A stretch of DNA of 64,000 nt. Origin: Insolitispirillum peregrinum. Its GTDB lineage: Bacteria > Pseudomonadota > Alphaproteobacteria > Rhodospirillales > Rhodospirillaceae. Shown here one piece after another: positions 9,038 through 17,219 of the stretch. The translations under genes were made by a program, and so were the position numbers. The notes beneath the pieces were generated by a model. That model searched no databases, was not told the origin of the DNA, and worked only from the letters and a program-made list of their open reading frames with translations. The stretch lies in the NCBI RefSeq assembly GCF_900156605.1, contig NZ_FTOA01000001.1, positions 62,001 through 126,000 on the forward strand, read 5' to 3'. Each line of letters starts with the position of its first letter. The stretch's first letter is position 1.

Positions 9038-10090
9038 TTACCGTTCGATCTCGCGGTTCCAGCGGTCGTTCCACTCGGTGCGCTTTTCGTTGATCACGTC
9101 CCAGTCCACCAGCTTGGCGTTTTCCATGTTGGCCTGGAAGGTGCGCAGCTCGGCTTCCTTGTCCTTGGTGGCCTTGGCGGTGGTGTTCGACGGGATCTGG
9201 CTGCCGTATTGCAGGGCGGCTTCCTGCGCCGGGGCCGACAGCAGGAATTCGGCCAGCTTCTGGGTCAGGTCGGGTTCGCTGTTGTTCTTGATCACGCATT
9301 CGCCGACCATCAGCACCACCGAGCCTTCTTTCGGCTGGGCGTATTCGACCTGAACGCCCTTTTCCTTCAGCGCGCCGACGCCGGTCGGGGTCAGCGGGAA
9401 GATGGCGGCTTCGCCGGTCTGCACCATTTCGGAAATCTTCGACGAGCTGGGGATGTATTCCAGCACGTTCGGGCCGACCTTCGGCTTCCAGTTCTTGAAG
9501 CCCGGCTCGACGTCGCTTTCATTGCCGCCCTGGGTGCGGTTGAACATCAGGAAGGCGTGCAGGCCAAAGCTGGACGACGGGGCGGACTGCACCACCACCT
9601 TGCCCTTGTACTTGGGATCGGTCAGGGCCAGCCACGAGTCCGGGGCGCTCCAGCCGTTTTCTTCGAACATCTTCTTGTTATAGGCCAGGCCGACCATGCC
9701 CATGTTGACGGCGGCGGCCATGTTGTCCTTGAACTGGGCGACTGGGTAGAGCTGCTTCATGGTGGCCGACTGGTTGATCGGCGCGCACATGCCCATGCCG
9801 ATGGCGCGGAACATCAGGCCGTCATCAAGGAAGGCGATGTGCATCTGCGGCGCGTCTTTCTGTGCCTGCATCTTGGCCAGAATGTCGGTTGAGGTGCCGG
9901 GAACGACCACCACCTTGATGCCGGTCTCTTTTTCAAACAGCGGGAAGACGTGCTCGGTGTAGGTCTTTTCCATCGTGCCGCCGTTCATCCCGACGTACAG
10001 GGTCTTGTCGGCAGCCAGTGCTGCCGAAGACGCCATCGAGGTCAGGGCGGTAGCCGCAATCAGAATCTTTTTCAGCATCGCAGTCATCAT
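9038..10090 (-). CDS. ABC transporter substrate-binding protein, PotD/spermidine-putrescine type
   Basis: The 350-residue protein has a Sec signal peptide (MLKKILIAATALTSMASSAALA) and the extracellular solute-binding fold of family 1/PotD proteins, with typical blocks such as VGLAYNKKMFEENGW and PDSWLALTDPKYKGK. It should act in the periplasm and deliver its ligand to the two permeases encoded upstream. It is the last gene of the operon whose first gene is the ATPase at 15788. Two 51-bp palindromic repeats separate it from the oxidase genes and may stabilise or partly terminate the transcript. The ligand is not known. A good GGAAGGA-like ribosome binding site precedes the ATG. Confidence 0.88.
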   Translation of the reverse strand: MMTAMLKKILIAATALTSMASSAALAADKTLYVGMNGGTMEKTYTEHVFPLFEKETGIKVVVVPGTSTDILAKMQAQKDAPQMHIAFLDDGLMFRAIGMGMCAPINQSATMKQLYPVAQFKDNMAAAVNMGMVGLAYNKKMFEENGWSAPDSWLALTDPKYKGKVVVQSAPSSSFGLHAFLMFNRTQGGNESDVEPGFKNWKPKVGPNVLEYIPSSSKISEMVQTGEAAIFPLTPTGVGALKEKGVQVEYAQPKEGSVVLMVGECVIKNNSEPDLTQKLAEFLLSAPAQEAALQYGSQIPSNTTAKATKDKEAELRTFQANMENAKLVDWDVINEKRTEWNDRWNREIER

Positions 10091-10127
10091 CTGGTGTCCT
10101 TCCTGAGAGGGGAAAATGGCAGTACTG

Positions 10128-10240
10128 GAGCAAATCCCGAGCAGATGACTTCATCTGCGACGACGTATTTGCTAAAACGTTGGCAATTAGAGCAAATCCC
10201 GAGCAGATGGCCTCATCTGCGACGACGTATTTGCTAAAAC
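10128..10240 (-). repeat. Two tandem 51-bp nested palindromes inside the operon
   Basis: Units at 10128-10178 and 10190-10240 are nearly identical. Each can fold as a nested hairpin: outer AGCAAAT/ATTTGCT and inner GCAGATG/CATCTGC. They fill the 173-bp gap between the FAD oxidase gene and the substrate-binding protein gene. A third copy is at 40500. The gap contains no gene. Confidence 0.85.
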
Positions 10241-10263
10241 GGTTGTAAGGAAAAGAGTAAAGG

Positions 10264-11397
10264 TTAACGGAACCGGTCGGCGCTGAAGGCGGCAATCGGC
10301 GTAACGGACTGACCGGACATCACCAGATCGGCAAGTACGGCGCCGACGGCGGGGCCAGTCTGGAACCCGGCACCTGAAAATCCACAGGCGTGGAACAGGC
10401 CGGGAATGGTGGAGCTGGGGCCAATGATCGGTTCGTGGTCGGGAGTATAGGCTTCGACCCCGCTCCAGCTTCGGATGATGGTGGCCCCGGCGAGATCGGG
10501 GAACAGCTCGGCGGCTTGCTGCAGCAGATTGACCAGAGCGCCGCGCTCGGGGCGGGCAAAGTCTGGCACTGGCGCGTTGCCGCTGACCGGGTGGGGAATA
10601 CCGCGCCCGCCGCCGAAAATGAAGTTGCCGCGCGTCACCTGACGGCCATAGACGCCGCCGCCTTCGACCCCGATGCTGACTGGCAGGAAAGCGGGCAGCG
10701 GCTCGGTGACCGCCATCAGCGGATGGGCGGCGCTGATCGGCAGGGTTTCGCCCAGCCGGGCGGCCAGCGCCCCGCTCCATGCCCCGGCGCAATTCAGCAA
10801 TACCGGTGCGGTGACGGTCAGGTCTTGCGCCACACTGCGCAGGCGAAAGCCGGAACTGGTCTGCTCGACCTCGCTGACCGGAGCACCTTCGATGATGGTG
10901 GCACCGGCGGCGGTGGCGGCACGGGAAAAGGCCGGAGACACCAGACGGGGGTTGGCGTGACCGTCTTCCGGGCACAGCGAACCACCGACCGCCTTGTCGC
11001 CGATCATCGGGAACATCTGGCGCAGCTCGTGGGCTGACAGCAACTGTAACCCAAGCCCATAATCTGCCACCTGCGCGGCATAGGCTTCGAGCACCGCCAT
11101 GTCCTGCGGCGAGCGGGCCAGCTTCAGGTGGCCAGAGCGGACGTATTCCCCGTCTTCGCCAATCAGGTCAGGCAATTGCCCCCACAGGGCATGCGAGCGT
11201 TGCGCCAGCGGCAACTGCTGCGGGGCGCGGCCCTGACGGCGGACACCGCCATAGTTCACCCCGCTGGCCCGGCTGCCGCAGCGGTCGCGTTCCAGCAGAA
11301 CCACTTTCTTTCCGGCGCGGGCCAGAAACAGCGCCGCCGAGCCGCCGACGATCCCGCCGCCGACAATCGCCACATCGGCTTCGATCAGGCGGCTCAT
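10264..11397 (-). CDS. FAD-dependent oxidoreductase, HcnC/OoxB-like (DAO family)
   Basis: This 377-residue flavoprotein starts MSRLIEADVAIVGGGIVGGS, the dinucleotide-binding GxGxxG region. It ends with the C-terminal FAD contact typical of D-amino acid oxidase/sarcosine oxidase beta-type enzymes (FHACGFSGAGFQTGPAVG). It has an AGAA/GGAGAA ribosome binding site, and its ATG overlaps the stop of the preceding gene (ATGA), so translation is coupled. With the two genes before it, it forms a three-component amine or imino-acid oxidase of the HcnABC/opine oxidase type, in which this subunit oxidises the substrate. The substrate is probably the one imported by the operon's transporter. An upstream extension of the open frame is not coding. 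Confidence 0.87.
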   Translation of the reverse strand: MSRLIEADVAIVGGGIVGGSAALFLARAGKKVVLLERDRCGSRASGVNYGGVRRQGRAPQQLPLAQRSHALWGQLPDLIGEDGEYVRSGHLKLARSPQDMAVLEAYAAQVADYGLGLQLLSAHELRQMFPMIGDKAVGGSLCPEDGHANPRLVSPAFSRAATAAGATIIEGAPVSEVEQTSSGFRLRSVAQDLTVTAPVLLNCAGAWSGALAARLGETLPISAAHPLMAVTEPLPAFLPVSIGVEGGGVYGRQVTRGNFIFGGGRGIPHPVSGNAPVPDFARPERGALVNLLQQAAELFPDLAGATIIRSWSGVEAYTPDHEPIIGPSSTIPGLFHACGFSGAGFQTGPAVGAVLADLVMSGQSVTPIAAFSADRFR

Positions 11398-12779
11398 GGT
11401 GTGTTCTCCGGGGTCACGCCAATCGGGATCGGCTTGATGGGGGTTTGCGGACGGATGCGGGCGATGTCGTTGACCGCGCAGCCATGCTGATGGGCCAGCA
11501 ATTCGGCGGCGGCGGCCCCGCACATCCGGCCCTGACAGCGGCCCATGCCGATCCGGCTCAGCGCCTTCAGGCGGTTCAGGTCGCGCGGCTGATCCTTGCG
11601 CACGGTGGCGCGCAGGTCGCCAGCGGTGATTTCCTCGCACCGGCACAGCACCAGATCATCGCTGACGGTTTCAGCCCAGCGGGCGGCAGGCAACGGAAAG
11701 GCTTGCAGCAGGGCCGTGCGGAAGCGGACAAACGCCGCCATGCGTTTTTCGAGAACGGCAACCCGTGACGGGTCGATGGTCGCGCCCTGATCCTGCAACA
11801 GGGCCAGTGCCGCCCGCTCGCCGCCGACTTCGGCGGCATCGGCCCCGGTGATCCCGGCACCGTCGCCCGCCAGATAGACCCCGGCCAGCGACGAGCGTCC
11901 GGCGCTGTCCCGATCCGGCAGCCAGGCACGATCGAGCGGGTTGAAGGAAAAGGCACATCCGGCCATGTCGGCCAGTTGGGTTTCCGGGCGCAGGCCATAA
12001 CCGATGCCCAGCCCGTCGCAGGCGGTGTGCTGCTGGCGTCCGGCGCTGTCCTGCCAGATCACCGACGCCACCCGCTCGTTGCCTTCGGCACGAACAGGGG
12101 TGATACCCGTGTAGACCGGCACGCCGTAGGCCTTCAGCCAGGCGGTATAATACAGCCCCTTGGCCAGCACTTTCGGTAGGGCCAGCAGGCCGGGCAAGTG
12201 CTTTATCCGCAGCCCGAAGGCCGAGGTATCGAGCACGGCGGCCACGGTGGCTCCGGCTTTGGCATACTGATAGGCAATCAGGTACAGCAACGGGCCAGTG
12301 CCGAGGAACACCACCGTCGATCCAATGCCGCACCCTTGCGCCTTCAGCGCAATCTGCGCCCCGCCGAGGGTAAACACGCCGGGCATCGTCCAGCCGGGCA
12401 TCGGCAGCACGCGGTCGGTAGCGCCGGTGGCAAAGATCAGGCTGTGGTAGGCAAGGGTGGCTGTCCGCCCGTTGCTCAACAGGTCGAGGGCACCGCGCTC
12501 GACGTTCCACACCAGCGTATCGGGGCGATAGTCGATACGGTCAGCGTAGGGGGCCAGTGCCTGATGGATGGCGGTGGCCTTGGCGGCCTCGAAACCGTAC
12601 AGCTCGCTGGCCGACCGCTGGCCGGGACCGGCGGGGGGTTGGCGGTAAATCTGGCCGCCGGGGCGGGGGGATTCGTCGAGCAGGATCGGCGACAGGCCGT
12701 GTCGGGCCAGGGTCACCGCCGCCCGGATGCCTGCCGGACCGGCACCGATAACGACAGGGGGGAGGGGCGACTGGCTCAT
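11394..12779 (-). CDS. FAD/NAD(P)-binding oxidoreductase with BFD-like iron-sulfur domain, HcnB/OoxA-like
   Basis: The 461-residue product starts MSQSPLPPVVIGAGPAGIRA (FAD-binding). It has a second nucleotide-binding motif (VVFLGTGPLLYLIAYQYAKA), the ATG-type motif FATGATDRVLP, and a C-terminal BFD-like [2Fe-2S] region with four Cys (VLCRCEEIT and GRCQGRMCG). This matches the middle subunit of hydrogen cyanide synthase, opine oxidase and D-hydroxyproline dehydrogenase complexes. It passes electrons between the DAO-like subunit and the small ferredoxin-like subunit. The start was set at the ATG that overlaps the stop of the preceding small gene (ATGA). Confidence 0.87.
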   Translation of the reverse strand: MSQSPLPPVVIGAGPAGIRAAVTLARHGLSPILLDESPRPGGQIYRQPPAGPGQRSASELYGFEAAKATAIHQALAPYADRIDYRPDTLVWNVERGALDLLSNGRTATLAYHSLIFATGATDRVLPMPGWTMPGVFTLGGAQIALKAQGCGIGSTVVFLGTGPLLYLIAYQYAKAGATVAAVLDTSAFGLRIKHLPGLLALPKVLAKGLYYTAWLKAYGVPVYTGITPVRAEGNERVASVIWQDSAGRQQHTACDGLGIGYGLRPETQLADMAGCAFSFNPLDRAWLPDRDSAGRSSLAGVYLAGDGAGITGADAAEVGGERAALALLQDQGATIDPSRVAVLEKRMAAFVRFRTALLQAFPLPAARWAETVSDDLVLCRCEEITAGDLRATVRKDQPRDLNRLKALSRIGMGRCQGRMCGAAAAELLAHQHGCAVNDIARIRPQTPIKPIPIGVTPENTP

Positions 12780-13102
12780 GGCTTGGGCTCCTCGGCGATC
12801 ACTGGCGGCGGGGCGCTGGTGGTGGACAGGCTCATGTCTGCCTCCAGCAGGGTCGAGCAGGCGCGCAGGCGCTGCACCGGGCCATCGCCGCGACGGACCT
12901 GCACCCAGCAATCCTGACAGGCTCCCATCATGCAGAACCCTGCACGCGGGCTGCCGGTGAACTCGGTGGTGCGCAGACGCTCGCGGACGGTCAGGACGGC
13001 GGTCAGCAGGGTATCCCCCGCCAGGGCGCTGACCGCCTGACCATCCAGAAAAAAGCGCACAGAGGGGCGGGACTGCTCCGCATACCGGATCAGCAGACTC
13101 AT
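12776..13102 (-). CDS. Small [2Fe-2S] protein, HcnA-like subunit
   Basis: This 108-residue protein has the plant-type ferredoxin Cys pattern in GFCMMGACQDCW plus a later RAC, as in the small subunit of HcnABC-type oxidases. It overlaps the next gene by four bases (ATGA) and follows the permease gene by 51 bp. It probably binds one [2Fe-2S] cluster and completes the heterotrimeric oxidase. Confidence 0.85.
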   Translation of the reverse strand: MSLLIRYAEQSRPSVRFFLDGQAVSALAGDTLLTAVLTVRERLRTTEFTGSPRAGFCMMGACQDCWVQVRRGDGPVQRLRACSTLLEADMSLSTTSAPPPVIAEEPKP

Positions 13103-13153
13103 GACACACTCGCAAGACAGGGAAAGGGCGCAGACAGGCGATGGGACAGGCTG

Positions 13154-13957
13154 TTACCGCTGACCAACCAGCACCCGGTCCAGACCATAGATGCGGTCAA
13201 GGATCAGGGCCGTGGTGGCTGTCAGGGCGACAATCAGGGCCGAAACCGCCGCCATCATCGGGTCGATGGATTCCGTGGCGTACATGTACATCCGCACCGG
13301 CAGGGTGATGGTCGACGGCGCGGTGATGAAGATCGACATGGTCAGTTCATCAAAGCTGTTGATGAAGCACAGCAGCCAGCCACCGGTCACGCCGGGCAGG
13401 ATCATCGGCAGGGTGACGCGGACAAACATCGTCCACCGGCTGGCCCCCAGCGACAGGGCGGCATGTTCCACCGTCCGGTCATAGCCGGTCATGGCCGAGA
13501 TCAGCAAGCGCATGGCATAGGGGGTGATGATCAGCACGTGGGCCAGCATCAGCCAGAAGAAGCTGCCGGTGGCCCCGATGTGCGAGAACAGTTGCAGCAG
13601 GGCCACCCCCAACACCAGATGCGGGATCACCAGCGGCGACAGGAACAGGGCTTCCAGTGCCCCACGCCCACGGAATTCGCCACGGGTGATCGCCATTGCC
13701 GACGGTACGGCCAGCGCCACTGACAGGGTGGCCGAGGTGCTGGCCAGCCACAGGCTGTTGACGAACGAGGTCATGAAGTCCGGGTGGTGGAACACCTTTT
13801 CAAACCAGCGCAGGGACCAGCTCCAGCCCGGCAGGGACAGGGTGTTTTCGGGGGTAAAGGCAACCAGACAGACAATCACCAGCGGGGCCAGCATGAATAC
13901 GACCACCAGAGCGTTGAACGTCAGGGCGAGGGCTCCGTTACGAGGCATGGTCATCAT
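13154..13957 (-). CDS. ABC transporter permease, PotC-like
   Basis: The 267-residue membrane protein has about six transmembrane segments and the EAA-loop characteristic of binding-protein-dependent permeases (EHAALSLGASRWTMFVRVTLP). The start is the ATG at 13957, which overlaps the stop of the preceding permease (ATGA). It pairs with the other permease to form the channel of the Pot-type importer. Confidence 0.88.
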   Translation of the reverse strand: MMTMPRNGALALTFNALVVVFMLAPLVIVCLVAFTPENTLSLPGWSWSLRWFEKVFHHPDFMTSFVNSLWLASTSATLSVALAVPSAMAITRGEFRGRGALEALFLSPLVIPHLVLGVALLQLFSHIGATGSFFWLMLAHVLIITPYAMRLLISAMTGYDRTVEHAALSLGASRWTMFVRVTLPMILPGVTGGWLLCFINSFDELTMSIFITAPSTITLPVRMYMYATESIDPMMAAVSALIVALTATTALILDRIYGLDRVLVGQR

Positions 13958-14811
13958 CCTAAACGACGGCGGTACTGGCCTTCCACCACCCGGTGGCACG
14001 TCAGCATCACGACAAGATTGGCAAGCAGCAGGATCACGGCAATCGAGGCGCCCATCGGCCAGTTCAGTTCGTGCAGATACTGGTCATAGACGGTGGTGGC
14101 GACCATTTTCAGGCGGCGACCGCCCAGCAGGCCGGGGATGGCGAACGAACTGGCCGCCAGACCGAACACGATCAGGCCACCGGACAGGATGCCGGGCATG
14201 ATCTGGGGCAGGACGACGCGGGTGATGGCGGTCAGGCGCGAGGCTCCGAACGACAGGGCGGCCTGTTCCACCTGCGGATCGAGCTTTTGCAGCGAGGTCC
14301 ACACCGGGATGATCATGAACGGCAGCATCACATGGACCAGCGCGGCGATGACGGCACCTTCGGTGTACAGCAGGCGGCTTTTGCCCCAGCCGAGCGCCAC
14401 AAACAGCTGGTTGATCGGGCCTTCAAAGCCCAGCAGCATCGACCAGCCAAAGGTGCGCACCACCACCGACACCAGCAACGGGGTCAGCACGATCATCAGG
14501 AACAGCGAGCGCCATGGGCGGTTCATCCGGCTGAGGATATAGGCTTCGGGGACGCCGACAACCACGCAGATCAGGGTGGTCAGCAGGCCGATTTTCAGCG
14601 TGCGCCAAAAGATTTCCAGATAGAACCCGTCGCTGATCACTTTCCAGTAGTGATCAAGGGTAAAGCCGCCAACTGCGCCCTTCATGTTGTCGTATTCGTT
14701 GAACGACAGCAGCAGGGTCAGGGTCAGCGGGGTCATCAGCATGACCAGAAACAGCGCCAGCGACGGCAGGGTCAGCCACACCGGCGAAAACTTTTTCGCG
14801 GCTGCCATCAT
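13954..14811 (-). CDS. ABC transporter permease, PotB-like
   Basis: The 285-residue permease has an N-terminal transmembrane segment (LPSLALFLVMLMTPLTLTLL), about six helices in all and the EAA loop EQAALSFGASRLTAITRVVLP. It belongs to the spermidine/putrescine (PotB/CysTW) family. The ATG overlaps the ATPase stop codon (ATGA), so it is translationally coupled. Its partner permease follows with another four-base overlap. Confidence 0.88.
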   Translation of the reverse strand: MMAAAKKFSPVWLTLPSLALFLVMLMTPLTLTLLLSFNEYDNMKGAVGGFTLDHYWKVISDGFYLEIFWRTLKIGLLTTLICVVVGVPEAYILSRMNRPWRSLFLMIVLTPLLVSVVVRTFGWSMLLGFEGPINQLFVALGWGKSRLLYTEGAVIAALVHVMLPFMIIPVWTSLQKLDPQVEQAALSFGASRLTAITRVVLPQIMPGILSGGLIVFGLAASSFAIPGLLGGRRLKMVATTVYDQYLHELNWPMGASIAVILLLANLVVMLTCHRVVEGQYRRRLG

Positions 14812-15788
14812 GCCCGCCCTTCTGCCAGAGTGCGCATGTTGGCCTCATCCCACTGCACCCCGACCACCGTACCGGGGGCCTGCGGCGCGCTGCCGTCGTT
14901 GGGAATGGTGACGGTCAGCTCGCCCAGGTCCGAGGTCAGGTGATAGAACCACTGGCTGCCGAGGAAAAACCGTTCGGCGACGGTGGCATTCACCCGGCCC
15001 GATCCGGCAGCGACCAGACGCAGCTTTTCCGGGCGGATGTGGCGTTGCGGATGGCCGGGGGCCGACGGGATCATGTTGGTCTTGCCGACAAAGCGGGAAA
15101 TGAAGTCGGTCGCCGGATGCTCGTACACCTGATAGGGGGTGTCAATCTGCATCACCTTGCCGCTTTGCATCACCACCACCCGGTCGCTGACCGAAAAGGC
15201 TTCGGCCTGATCGTGGGTAACCATGATGGTGGTGGTGCCGACCTGCTGCTGAATGTTGCGCAGCTCGAACTGCATCGCTTCGCGCAGCTTGGCATCGAGG
15301 TTCGACAGCGGCTCGTCGAGCAGCAGCAGCGGCGGCTGGATCACCAGTGCGCGGGCCAGGGCAACGCGCTGGCGCTGACCACCGGACAGTTCGCGCGGAT
15401 AGCGGTCGGCGTAGGCATCCAGATGGACCAGCGTCAGGGCATGGTCAACCCGCCGGGCGCGCTCGGCCTTCGAGACCTTTTGCATTTCCAGCCCGAAGCT
15501 GACATTCCCGGCAACGGTCATGTGCGGGAACAGCGCATAGCTCTGGAACACGATCCCCAGCCCGCGGCTGTTGGCCGGGGCATGGGTGATGTCGCGGCCT
15601 TGCAGGCGGATGGCTCCGGCGGTGGCTTCGACGAAGCCGGCGATCATTTGCAGGGTGGTGGTTTTCCCGCAGCCAGACGGCCCCAACAGCGAAATGAACT
15701 CGCCCTGTTCAACCGTCAGCGAGACGTTCTCGACGGCATACAGGTGTCCATACTGTTTTGTCAGATTATCAAGTTCCAAAAAGGGCAC
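14808..15788 (-). CDS. ABC transporter ATP-binding protein, PotA-like
   Basis: The product of about 326 residues has Walker A (GPSGCGKTT), the Q-loop (VFQSYALFP), the signature LSGGQRQRVALARAL, Walker B (LLLLDEPLSNLD) and the H-loop (VTHDQAEA). A C-terminal TOBE-type domain follows, as in PotA. The GTG at 15788 was chosen because GCGGGAG lies nine bases upstream; an earlier GTG at 15815 has no ribosome binding site and falls inside a putative operator. It is the first gene of a seven-gene operon: ATPase, two permeases, three oxidase subunits and the binding protein. The likely substrate class is a cationic amine or opine-like compound, by inference. Confidence 0.9.
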   Translation of the reverse strand: MPFLELDNLTKQYGHLYAVENVSLTVEQGEFISLLGPSGCGKTTTLQMIAGFVEATAGAIRLQGRDITHAPANSRGLGIVFQSYALFPHMTVAGNVSFGLEMQKVSKAERARRVDHALTLVHLDAYADRYPRELSGGQRQRVALARALVIQPPLLLLDEPLSNLDAKLREAMQFELRNIQQQVGTTTIMVTHDQAEAFSVSDRVVVMQSGKVMQIDTPYQVYEHPATDFISRFVGKTNMIPSAPGHPQRHIRPEKLRLVAAGSGRVNATVAERFFLGSQWFYHLTSDLGELTVTIPNDGSAPQAPGTVVGVQWDEANMRTLAEGRA

Positions 15789-15809
15789 GACCGAGCACTC
15801 CCGCAAGAC

Positions 15810-15824
15810 TTCCACTATGTGGAA
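15810..15824. promoter_or_regulatory. Putative IclR operator 1 (TTCC-N7-GGAA)
   Basis: CTTCCAC-TAT-GTGGAAG (15809-15825) is a perfect 7-bp inverted repeat with the core TTCC-N7-GGAA. It lies in the divergent region between the transporter operon and the IclR gene, close to the operon start, and recalls the IclR-family palindromes (TGGAA...TTCCA). Confidence 0.5.
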
Positions 15825-15973
15825 GAAACATTCATTTTCTTTACCATCTGCCGCAACCCTCGTTCCCGGATCACTTGCGGCATATGCCTTGTTGGCTTGT
15901 TGTCCCTAGGGTTCCCTGAACCACAACAGGCGTCAACGATCAATTCTATCAGATGAGAAGAAACTATGGATTT

Positions 15974-15988
15974 TTCCAACATACGGAA
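15974..15988. promoter_or_regulatory. Putative IclR operator 2 (TTCC-N7-GGAA)
   Basis: TTCCAACATACGGAA has the same TTCC-N7-GGAA core and spacing as the site at 15810 and lies about 45 bp before the IclR gene. Two sites would suit a dimer-of-dimers regulator controlling both directions. Confidence 0.45.
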
Positions 15989-16022
15989 TATGATCGGCTG
16001 AAGGTTCTGTGGCTTTGTCAGG

Positions 16023-16874
16023 ATGGGAATGATGTGCGCTGCACAAAATGAGGGCGTTGATCAGCAAAGCCCAAAAACTAGCCTCCAGCGTGGGCTGGCG
16101 ATTCTGCGGGCTGTGGCTGGTCATGGGGCCGATGGGGCGCGGCTGAGTGATATTGCCCGCGACCTCGGCATGACCCCGCCGACCACCCACCGTCTGCTAA
16201 AGGTGCTGGTGGCCGACCGGATGGTCGATTACGACGGGACATCGAAACGCTACCGGCTGGGGCTGGACCTGTTTGTGATGGCGGCACAGGCCGGGGCTTG
16301 TGGCTCGTTGCGCGATATCAGCCGCCCGATCCTGCTCCGGCTGTCGGCGACCTTGCGCGATACGGTGTTTTTGCTGGTGCGCAGCGGCTTTGATGCCGTC
16401 TGCCTCGACCGGGCCGACGGGCCGTTTCCGATCAGCTCGTTTACCGGCGATGTCGGCGGGCGGGTGATGTTGGGGGTGGGGCAGGGCAGTCTGGCCATTC
16501 TTTCCCATCTGCCGGAAGAAGAGCAGCAGGAGGTCATCCGCTTTAACCTGCCACGGATGCAGGGAATGGGGCTGCTGGACGAGGTTTATCTGCACACCGC
16601 CATAGCACGCACCCGGCGACAGGGCTTTGCCAATCAGCCCTCCGGCATGTTGCCGGGGGTGTCCGGGGTGGGGGTGCCGATCTTTGACCATCAGGGGCGG
16701 GCGGTGGCGGCCCTGTCGATCGGGACGCTGACCGAGCGGCTGACCGAGGAGCGTCTGGGGGTGGTGGTCAGCATCCTGCAACGCGAGGCCGCCAGCATTT
16801 CCCGCCAGATCAACCCGTTTGACAAGGCACTGACCCGTCCGGCCACCACCTTTGGCAGTCAGGCTCCGCAGTAA
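16023..16874 (+). CDS. IclR family transcriptional regulator
   Basis: The 283-residue protein has an N-terminal winged helix-turn-helix (LSDIARDLGMTPPTTHRLLK, residues about 41-60) and a C-terminal IclR effector domain with GVGVPIFDHQGRAVAALSIG. It is divergently transcribed from the Pot-type transporter/oxidase operon and is its probable local regulator. Ligand unknown. The true start could be the ATG at 16029 or 16032, both closer to an upstream AGGA. No terminator is evident before the repeat that follows. Confidence 0.9.
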   Translation: MGMMCAAQNEGVDQQSPKTSLQRGLAILRAVAGHGADGARLSDIARDLGMTPPTTHRLLKVLVADRMVDYDGTSKRYRLGLDLFVMAAQAGACGSLRDISRPILLRLSATLRDTVFLLVRSGFDAVCLDRADGPFPISSFTGDVGGRVMLGVGQGSLAILSHLPEEEQQEVIRFNLPRMQGMGLLDEVYLHTAIARTRRQGFANQPSGMLPGVSGVGVPIFDHQGRAVAALSIGTLTERLTEERLGVVVSILQREAASISRQINPFDKALTRPATTFGSQAPQ

Positions 16875-16925
16875 AGGCACTTCAGGGACGGGAAAAGCGG
16901 TCTTTTTTCCCGTCCCTGCCGTCAG

Positions 16926-17159
16926 GTTAGAGCAGCGTGCGTTAAACCGGACGCCACAGTACACGACAGTTTGAAAACAAAAGCGGGCTGCCGCCCGGAC
17001 CCGCTCGGGGCCTGAGGCCCCGAACCCTCATTTTTTCTTTGAATAACAAAGGAATGGGGTCTGGGGCCGACTGGCCCCAGCGAGGTGTGGAGCAGCGCTC
17101 CACGTCCTTGCTTTCCGACTGTCGTGTACTGTGACCGGACGCAGGCACGCTGCTCTAAC
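16926..17159. repeat. MITE-like repeat, copy C (most complete)
   Basis: The inner element (16955-17133) has perfect 16-bp terminal inverted repeats, CACAGTACACGACAGT and ACTGTCGTGTACTGTG. It is nested in an outer perfect 15-bp pair, GTTAGAGCAGCGTGC (16926-16940) and GCACGCTGCTCTAAC (17145-17159). Inside are the hairpins CGGGGCCTGAGGCCCCG and GTGGAGCAGCGCTCCAC. It has no coding capacity and lies between the convergent iclR and usp genes. Confidence 0.85.
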
Positions 17160-17219
17160 TTTTTGTTTTGTCGCATTGTTATTGCGAAAACCGGTTCCCA
17201 CTTTTCTCACAATGCTCTA
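17160..17219. repeat. AACCGGTT-centred palindromic repeat, copy 1
   Basis: TTGTCGCATTGTTATTGCG, then AAAACCGGTTCCCACTTTT, then CACAATGCTCTAG. The terminal CTA of GCTCTAG supplies the TAG stop codon of the universal stress protein gene on the minus strand. Related copies are at 18091, 25419 and 39295. Confidence 0.8.
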
